Below are positions 55,384 to 64,000 of a DNA stretch of 64,000 nt, piece after piece. The stretch lies in NCBI RefSeq assembly GCF_000203815.1, contig NW_004457713.1, positions 263,358 through 327,357 on the forward strand. The letters are read 5' to 3'. Position 1 is the first letter of the stretch. The number at the start of each line of letters is the position of its first letter. Below the pieces are notes generated by a model, which did no database searches, was not told the DNA's origin, and was given only the letters and a program-made list of their open reading frames with translations. The stretch is from Cavenderia fasciculata. Taxonomy: Eukaryota; Evosea; Eumycetozoa; Acytosteliales; Cavenderiaceae. The translations under genes were made by a program, and so were the position numbers.

Positions 55384-56663
55384 GATTAAATAAAAGAAAG
55401 ATAATTAAATAGATTTAAAATAGAGAGAGAGAGAGAGATAGTGATGATTAATTATTATATAATATAGTAGTTAGTGTAGTGATACAGATAGAATGATTGT
55501 GATAGAAATAAAAATATTTTAAAAAAAAAAAAAAAGATAATACAACAGTAATGATACAATAAATATTATTAAATATTTGTTTGGTTTGTTGGATAAGTGT
55601 TTGAGTGAATGAATGAATTATTGTTTCTAAAAGGTCCCAATATTTATAGACAAAAAATGAGAAATTAGGTATTGAGAATACGTTTCTTGTGTCATCAGGT
55701 TGGAGGATACGTAGTTTGTTTGTGGAGGGTCAGCTCACAGCACACTGATGACATGAATTCCAATAATATCAAGGTGAACTTGTTCTCTCTGTTGCGCTTG
55801 ACATGATGACATTGACGATACACTGTGCATAGAGTGGGTGGGGGGGGGGGTGTGATGTCGTGTCTGTCATATTATTTTGCAAATCTCCTTTTTTAAGATG
55901 ACAATCACAACGCCACAAGGTTTAGAACCATCGTTTTTTGTTCAACCAATAACAACAACAGCCGTCACGGTCATGGTCTCTTGATTGGACATATTCCACG
56001 ATTGTTTGTATGTTTCAAGATGGTTGAAATGAGGGTGGGTGGGATTTATCTACTTTTACACTTTATCGATTGTCCAATGTTTGCCCAAAACAAGAAGATC
56101 AATATATTGTACACTCTCTCTTTTCTAACAGTTTCTAATTTAAAGATCTTCTTTGATAGATAATTACTAACTGTCTTTGTTTGTGTTTGTACACTGGGTA
56201 GGAGGGAAAAGCCTAAAATTAGTCTCTCTCTTTTTGTCTATAGGTGATCTTTGCAAGTCTTCTTTGGTTCTTTTAAGATATTTACCTAGCCTTGTATCAT
56301 CTTTATCTCATTATTCTTTATTGACGATGAATATATATTATATTATCTGTTTCTTTTGATAATTATTTCGAGTGACTAATGTAATATATGTGTGCTTTAG
56401 TGGGCACTTCCTTTTTTTTTTTTTTTTTTTTTATTATAGTTACATGTGTTATGAAAGGATATCTATTATTATATATTAGTTCTTTAAAAGAGAGAGATAA
56501 TGGTAAAGAAAAAGGAGTTTTATACTCTTAATAAAAACAATCCTCGATCAACACTCTCTCTAAATATATTTAATTTATTAATTTATTATCTTTTTTTTTT
56601 TTTAGAATTATTGTAATAATGAATGTGTTGATCGTAAACAAAGACATGATAGAGTGATTAAAA
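55384..56663. other. Spacer between hydrolase and ankyrin-family gene
   Basis: AT-rich with a poly-G run of about 10 at 55841-55850 and poly-T tracts at 56410-56430 and 56590. No supported gene. A short piece, NECVDRKQRHDRVIKS near 56623-56670, may belong to the next gene in another frame. Confidence 0.4.
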
Positions 56664-59079
56664 GTGTATTATGTATTAATTAATTTGAGATGGTTTAAAA
56701 GGATTATATCATCGGTCAAAAAGAAAGATAATGAAGATGGTTTAATGAGATACAAGATTGATCAATTACCAAACAAGATTGGTTGGTATCTAAGAGGTGG
56801 TCATATCAATCTATTAAAAGAAAGAATTGAAAGAGAAGAAAATGAATTAAATCAATTCATTAATAATAATAATAATAATAATACTTCATCCTCTTCATCT
56901 TCATCTTCATCTTCATCAACTTTAAATTCATTTACAATTAAAAAAGATTATATATTTAGTGATCTTTATTTAAAATGGGATTATGAAACAACGGTAGATA
57001 TATGTTCATTTGGTGGAGACATACAATTATTTAAATATCTGTTTGAAAAGAAACCTGAATGGTTTGGTCATTTGGATTGTATTAAAATGGCAGCAAGTAA
57101 AGGAAATTTAAAAATGTTTAAAATATTGGTTGATAATACCGTTCCAACCAACATAATATATGATATTCCAGAGTGTATTCGAATAGCAATGGAAGGAATG
57201 CATTCTGAATTGTCATTATATTTATTGGAAAAGATTAATTTCAAAATGGGAGAGTCACCCATCGTATCAATACAACCCAACCATATAATAGAAAATAGAG
57301 AGGATTTTATAAAGATGGTAAGAATATTTATTACTATTGCCGAAAGGAATCGTGGTCGTATCAAACTTGACCTTTTCCCACATCTTTTACATCTACAAGA
57401 TATAAAGTTGTTGAGAGAGGCTCATGGCTACTCTGTCACCAATCCATACAATGATTTTGTAAAATGGGTACACTCGTTCATTATAAATGGCCCGACGTCG
57501 AAAGATATGGATCTTGACCATCACATGGAATTTTTCAAACAAGTATTGCAACTCATTGCCCAAGGAACAGAAAGCTTGGTCGATCATGCAAACTCTATTG
57601 CCCGAGATTTAATAGACACCAACCGACAAAATCCAGTGGAAAAGAGTAAAAGTATCTTGGAAACAGATCCATATAATTGTCGTCGAAATTACTTTGATAC
57701 ACTCTATAAACTATCATCGAAACAATCATATTGGTACTTTTTTATAACCGAGGTGTGTTTGCTTTTTCAATGTGGTACCCCCACACTACGACCACTAATG
57801 CCACATGCATTAAAGATATGTATCAAAAAGGAAAACCAATTAAGCTTTATCATGGATATGGTAAGAAGTAGAGGTTATAGCTCAAAATTTATATTGGATC
57901 GTGGTAGTTTGGAACAAGTCAAATCAGCACACTCTTTAGGATTATTCAAAAACAATAGTAATAATAATAATAATGTATTTGAACCTTGTAATGGAAATGT
58001 TGAAGAATCATTATCGATCATGAAATATATTAAACAACATAATATTGGAGTGATTGACAACAAGATATTTGAAAGTATTTCAAGAGAAAGAAATGATGGT
58101 ATTCTAGAATTTCTTTTTCAACGCTATCCAACATTATTTAATCGAGATACCAATCCCATTATTATGAATTATATAAGATTATATAATAATTATAATTTAG
58201 CTCGTATGCTTACAGTAGAAGGATCTCATCATACTACAACTCTTCAACTTTCAACCTATGCAACCAAAAATGCTAAAATCGATTCAAAACTTTTGTCTCT
58301 AATGGTCCAAGTTGGTACAATTTTCTATCTTTATGAAGATACACCAGAGAGTTTTGAATTGATGAAACAATTTTACAAAGAATCAAAGATAAATCCTCAT
58401 ATCTCACAGTATTACCTATTTCAATTACAAACTTCAACCACCACCAATCAAATTGAAATAGTCGATTATCTTTTAAACCAACAATCAAAATTCCATCCAA
58501 CTGCATTAAACCTAGTAGAATTATTATCAGAATGTTACAATAGACAATTTAAACCTCTTCATCTTTTAATTAAACAATTTATTATCAATCAAAATCAAAT
58601 TAATAAGAATAATTTTAAGTTTCAATATAATGAATCAGTATGGAATCAAGTAGCATCAAGAGGTGAAATTAAAAAGATTGATAGACTTTTAAAGAAAACG
58701 GTTCATTTGGATTCATTTGATTCTGTCATTTGACTATTTAAATAGTCAATTACTATTTATTATACATATTGGTAGACGATATCCAAGTTTATTTCAATTT
58801 ACAGAACAACATGTAAAATTGGCAATCAAAGTCAATTCTCCATTCATCATGTTATTTATCATTTCAACCAACTCTAAACCAACATTTTTTAATTATTCTC
58901 TAAAAGAGTCAATTCAGTCTGGTTCCCTACCATGTTTAAAACTATTATTAGATATTGGATTTAATTTAAATCTAATAACAAAACAAGATTTACAAATTCA
59001 TTTACAACATCAAATTTTATACAAGATTCAATTTCCCTATATCTTTTATTTTTTAAAATTTAATAATTATTTAGAATAA
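56664..59079 (+). CDS. Dictyostelid ankyrin-repeat family protein, frameshifted near the C-terminus
   Basis: The frame 56664-58733 gives up to 689 residues. An Asn run and a Ser run (about 66-90) precede helix-pair repeats such as SFGGDIQLFKYLFEKKPEWF and AASKGNLKMFKILVDN, the dictyostelid ankyrin-like type. The frame ends with FDSVI and a stop, while the homologous end (GRRYPSLFQFTEQHVKLAI, then SLPCLKLLLDIGFNLNLI) continues in another frame to 59079. No intron signal fits the 20-30 bp between, so this is a frameshift. No ATG stands at the start; the first in-frame ATG is at about 56745 and the true N-terminus is uncertain. The gene may be recently disabled or make a shortened protein. Confidence 0.6.
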
Positions 59080-59102
59080 ATTATTTATTTAATTATTTGT
59101 AT

Positions 59103-62100
59103 TTAAGATTGTAAATAATTATCATCATTATCATTTAAATATTCAATTGGAACTTCTTTTGAGGCATCTTGCATTGATTGTTTTAATATTTTTGGAACTG
59201 GAGTTGTATCAAGTGGTGGCCACATTGATTTAACCAATTGATGAACTGCATCATCAATCCAAGGTAAATATTCTTTTAACAAAAATGATGGTTCATCTTT
59301 CCAAACTCGAATTAAATCCAACTTGTTATTAATTGATTTTGATTTCAATTTTGTTAATAAATTGAATACCTTTGATTGTGTATTTGGTAATATAAATATA
59401 TTTGATCTTGTATTTAAAAAAGGCTAAATCAAAAAAGAAAAAGATTATATTAATAAATAAATAAATAAATAATTTCTTTTTTTTTTTTAAAACTTACAAC
59501 TAAATATAAAAGATTTGACATTACAACACCATCTAATAAAGCTTTTGCAAAATATTTACAACTTTCAGGTAGATTAGGATGATCTATTGCGAGGAGTGGC
59601 ATTTCCCAACTGTGATGACCAAACGATGGTTTGACATAACAAATAACCTTGTCACGTTTGACAGAGTATTTGGGTGTTGGTTGTTCGAGTGGTTTGAATT
59701 CAGCACACATGGCACGACCAAGGATTGGTAACCAACATGGATTGATTTCTGTTACCATCTTCATGTAGGGACGTTTGGTTTCGATAATATCGACACATAC
59801 TACAAACTCTGGAGATGATTTGGCCAAGTTGGAAAGTGGATGTAGGTAGATTGGTTGTGGAGAAATACAAGATGTGTATTCAACCAAATTAAACTTTCCA
59901 CTTTCACCACTTGCAAGACTTGATTGATTGACACGTGCAATTTGATCAATCAATCCAGCTGTAATAACTTGTTTCAAATATAATTCTTGATTTGAAGTTG
60001 GTGGACGTAATGGTTGTCTTGTATCAATAAACAATTTAGAATTGTCACTATCACTGTCATCATTACTACTACTACTATCCAAAATACCATTTATGATTTC
60101 AGTTAATTGCATACGCAATTTATAAATTTCAGTCATTGATTTGGAATTTAGGAATTGATCTTGACAAAATTGTTCTACCAAATGACGATTCTTTTTCATT
60201 TGGAAATCATATGCTCCTACTACCTTTAGTACTGTCAACACGTCACTTTCCTTGTGCACCCATTTACGATAACTATTTCGAATTCTCTGTGTCTTTTTCT
60301 TTTTCTCTTCTTTTTCTTTTTCCTCTTGTAGTCTTTGTTGTACTTTACTTTCTTCTTCTTCTTGTTGTTCCAATGTTAACATTAATTCTGGTAGTTTTGA
60401 TGCACCATTACTACCACCATTTTCTTCGTCTTCATCATCAACATCATCAGCAACCATGAATGGATTTTTGACTGTTAGAATAGCGACGATGGCAATAACA
60501 AATGGTAGACAACCATGTTGTTGACCAAGCATGATCATTCTAGCGAATCTTGGTGATACTGGGAACTTGGACATTTGGTCACCAATCGATGTAACGTGAT
60601 TGGTTTCTTTCTCGAGAGCACCGAGATAGACCAATGTACGAACCGCTGTTTTGAGAGAGACTTGCTCTGGTGGTGTTGGGAATGGGAACTTTTCAACATT
60701 TTCAATACCCATACTCTTCATTTGTAGTACCATCGAGTCGATTGGTACCATCAAGATTTCAGGCTTAGAGAATTGTTCGAAATAGTTGGCATACACTGCA
60801 CTAGAGTAGATACGGTAGCAGTGACCTGGACCGGTACGACCAGCACGACCTGCACGTTGATCAGCCGAAGCCTTGCTCGTCCATGTCACGTCGAAACTCG
60901 ACACACCACTCTCCTTGTTATAGAAACGTCCCTTTACACGTCCACAGTCCACTACATACTTGATATTTGGAATGGTCAATGAAGTTTCAGCAATATTGGT
61001 TGCAACCACAACCAATCTACTACCTTTTGGTGGTTCTTGGAATACACGCATTTGTCTTGATGTTGGTAGATTCGAGTATAATGGTAATACGTATAATGGT
61101 CTTTGAGGTTTCTCTTCTTTTTTCTTTATATCTGCAATTGCTCTTTCTTCATCACTATCCATTCCTTCTTCATCACTATCTCTTTCCATTTGTTCATCTT
61201 CATCATCATCATCAAATTCATCATCTGATAATATTTCCATATCCTCTAAATCATCCTTTTGTTGTTGTTGTCCTCGAAGTAATTTTAATAGTTTACTTTC
61301 TGATCCTTCTTGATTTCCATCTTTTCCATTTTCATGGTTTTCATTTTCTACTTGTTCGTTGATTTTTTGATCAACCAATTCAGTTTGATCATCATGAGTT
61401 GTATCAACATCATCAACATCACCAAATGCCATACCAACAGTTGAACTTGAAGTGGCGGAAGTACCATTTTCCTCGGGACCAGCTTTTAAATCTTCATCTT
61501 TAAATTGTTCATCTAATTTATCCATTTCTTGTTTAAAAGATTTGTTGACACGAGTCATTGGGAATGTACGACGCAGTTTTGCACAAAGATGTTCTACTTC
61601 TTGACGACCGGTTACAAACACCAATACACCACCTTCAGGCAACCGCTTGTGAATCTTGACCACTTTTTTATGCGCTTCGTCCACATAGTCTTCAAGTACC
61701 GTCTTTTTGTTGAAATGGATGGTTACTGGGAACTGACGTGTTGGTATATTAATAACTGGTGGTGGAGAGTTGAATAGAGTTGTATTATTTGTAAAATCTT
61801 CTACTCTCAATGTAGCAGACATAATAATTAACTTTAATGGTTTAATTTCAATTGTATTTCCATTTTCATCCACTATCATCTCATCCAGATCCATATCTGA
61901 ATCCAATTTCTTTGATTTCTTCTTTTTTCCATTTTGTTGTTGTTGTTCTAATCTTTTCTTTCTTTCTTGTTGTTGAAGGAATATACGTTTACGCATTGGA
62001 GCAATACGTGAAAGTAAACCAATTAAAATATCAGTATTGAGATTACGTTCATGAGCTTCATCAATAATGATACAACTGTATTTAGTCAGCAAAAAGTCAC

Positions 62101-63905
62101 CTTGAACTTCACGCAGTAAAATACCATCAGTCATGAATTTAATCTTGTTGGTTTCAACATCGATTTGTTTGTCGTAACGGATTTGGTAACCGACCTCTTT
62201 ACCAAACTCGACGTTTAATTCTTCGGCAACACGTTTGGCTGTTGATACAGCTGCCACACGTCTAGGTTGTGTCACACCAACCAACCCTGGGAAATATTCA
62301 CTCTCTTGATGACCAAACCCACTTTCATAGAGGAATTGTGGTACTTGAGTTGTCTTTCCACTACCAGTCTCACCACATATAATCACTACATCATTATCTT
62401 TAACCTTTTCAATTATATTATGTTCTTCCATCATAATTGGTAAATTATCTCTAACTTGATTAACTTCTTCTGTTCTATTAACTTGAACATGGAATACCTA
62501 AAACAAAAATAAATAATTAATTATTATACTTTCTTTTTTTTGGTTTGTTTTCTTTTCTTTTTTCTTTTTTTAGACATACAGAATATTTAATATCAACTTT
62601 TCTACTTAAATCTTCTTTTATACGTTGTTCAAGTATTTCTAAACCAGATTGTTCAGACAACATAATAACTCTATTTTCCTCTTCAGTTTTACCAAAATCA
62701 TCAATTGTCAATGCATATCGATCGACTTGATCATCTTTAACCAATGATTCCTCCATTTTTTCATCTTCGTCTTGATCACCTTCCAATTTATCTTCTAAAT
62801 TAATATCTCTAATTTCTTCTTTTGTCTTGACTGTTTCATTAACTGTATAAATTGTACCATTACTATTATTATTATTATTATTATTTTCAACAATATTATT
62901 ATTATTTTGTTTTAATTTCTTTACAACCTTTTTATCAGTTGTTGTTGGTGTAGTTGTAGTTGAAGTAGTGATAGTTGTTGGTTTCTCTTCCTCCACTTCT
63001 TTTTGTTCAACTGGTGATGATTTTCTCTTTGTTTCTTTAATATTATTATTATTATTATTCTTCTTTTCTTTTTCCAACTCTTTTTGCTTTTCAATTTCTT
63101 TAATATCACCAGTATTACCTTTAAGTTGAATAGTATTTTCATCTTCACTATCTTCACTATCTGAATTTTCAAATTCTAATTTAATATTTTGATCTCCAGT
63201 TGTTGTTGTTGTTGTTGTCGATTGTTTGATTGATTTCTTTCTACCAACTTCTTCATCATCATTGTATTCATCGAAATCCATATCTTGTTGATCTTTAGAC
63301 CAAAAGAAATACTTTTTCTTGGTAGCTTCTTGTTTCTTGATGATCGCTTCTTTCTTTGGTGCTTTTGGTCCACGACTCTTTTTTGGTAGGTCTCCTTCTG
63401 CTGCACCTTGTAATTCTCTTTCTTCCTTTGCTTCTTTTTGTGCTGCCTTTTTATCGGCTGCAATTGAATTGATAATATCTTTTGGCATTACGAATCCTCC
63501 ACCAGTACCATTGTTTGACTTGTTGAGAAGATGCTTGAAATCATCATCATCTTCGAAATCATCCCAATTGTCAGAGACGGCTTTAGTTATTTTCTTTTTG
63601 TCTAGTGGAGTGTCACGAGCATACTTGTCTTTTGGAACGACATCTTTGACATTTAGTTTGATCTCTAGTTGTTGACGTTCAATCGATTCTTTGTTTGTCT
63701 CTTTTTTACCAATGGCCGACGATGCTTTGAGTAATGCACGGTTATCAGATGACACCGAGTTACCAACAATCTTGTCAAATAGTTGTTTACGTTGTGTTGC
63801 TTTATCCAACTTTCCTCTGATTGTAGTGGCAAGTCTCTCCTCTCTTGTTAATTTCTTTTCACCTTGAGATAGTTTCTTTTGTAAAGGTTTTGCACCTTGT
63901 GACAT
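59103..63905 (-). CDS. dhx37: DEAH-box RNA helicase DHX37/Dhr1
   Basis: Three exons (63905-62580, 62497-59498, 59423-59103) join in frame to 1,548 residues. The N-terminal 442 residues are charged, with acidic and Asn-rich stretches. Then come VNRTEEVNQVRDNLPIM, Walker A GETGSGKTT (about 485), TQPRRVAAVS, the DEAH box IIIDEAHERN (about 590), the SAT motif IIMSATL, the motif VVVATNIAETSLTIPNI, and QRAGRAGRTGPG. The winged-helix, ratchet and OB-like parts follow to the end. DHX37/Dhr1 frees U3 snoRNA from the pre-40S particle so the central pseudoknot of 18S rRNA can form, in the nucleolus. The human protein is about 1,150 residues; the excess comes from low-complexity inserts (for example near 61110-61530). 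Frames are clean and the gene should be active. Confidence 0.93.
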
Positions 63906-64000
63906 TCTCTATATATCTCGAGCGAGTTGACTCTATCTCTCTACTACTAAAGATAGAGGGAATATATATATATATATTTATATATTTATATAATAAACTT
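63906..64000. other. Promoter-proximal region of the DHX37 gene
   Basis: Short upstream DNA of the helicase gene, with ATATATATATATAT at 63964-63980. No defined site can be named. Confidence 0.35.

Noticed and set aside
55800-55860. Poly-G run as a G-quadruplex
   Set aside because: A single run of about ten G is followed by no further runs, so an intramolecular quadruplex is not supported.
1-64000. CRISPR array or bacterial operon
   Set aside because: No regular spaced repeats with unique spacers, and genes have spliceosomal introns. The window is eukaryotic.

Overview
The window is nuclear DNA of a dictyostelid social amoeba. The evidence is AT-rich intergenic DNA, short AT-rich GT-AG introns, long Asn- and Gln-coding trinucleotide runs inside otherwise ordinary proteins, large dictyostelid-type ankyrin and leucine-rich families, and a truncated non-LTR retrotransposon sitting just upstream of an intron-containing tRNA-Tyr gene, as TRE elements do in this group. 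I cannot name the species.

Layout. 1-5.9 kb: two importin-beta-like HEAT-repeat genes in tail-to-tail inverted arrangement, both damaged, with an orphan first exon between them. 6.1-9.1 kb: a small secreted protein and an LRR/F-box-like gene, divergently transcribed. 9.1-10.3 kb: decayed LRR/FNIP-like DNA. 10.3-13.2 kb: a 3'-truncated LINE with two 67-bp direct repeats at its 5' end, then tRNA-Tyr at 13.3 kb. 13.6-19.0 kb: two tandem genes of an unusual zinc/P-loop GTPase family; one also carries a RING finger and an intact patatin phospholipase domain. 19.1-30.8 kb: a run of broken genes (ELMO, an ankyrin-family gene, a CDK fragment, an ILEI/FAM3-like gene, and a cytoplasmic dynein heavy chain reduced to tail/linker plus C-terminus) and a 37-bp-arm hairpin. 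31.2-36.3 kb: a giant third member of the GTPase/RING/patatin family, with three successive zinc/GTPase modules and a patatin domain that has lost its catalytic motifs.

36.4-44.3 kb is intact housekeeping and signalling DNA: a bifunctional uridine kinase-uracil phosphoribosyltransferase, KIN17, a RING plus CBM20 fusion, and a proline-rich RhoGAP. 44.3-46.9 kb has no gene I can support. 46.9-53.95 kb is a tandem array of five to six related genes and fragments of a family I do not recognise, joined by one short C-terminal motif. 54.3-55.4 kb is a secreted alpha/beta hydrolase, 56.7-59.1 kb an ankyrin-family gene with a late frameshift, and 59.1-63.9 kb the DEAH helicase DHX37/Dhr1.

The best candidates for an undescribed system are the zinc-GTPase-RING-patatin family, which couples a nucleotide switch, an E3 ligase and a lipid hydrolase and has an active copy next to an apparently inactive one, and the tandem gene array at 47-54 kb. 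Broken genes concentrate between 1 and 31 kb, yet long intact genes lie among them, so real pseudogenisation is likelier than poor sequence.
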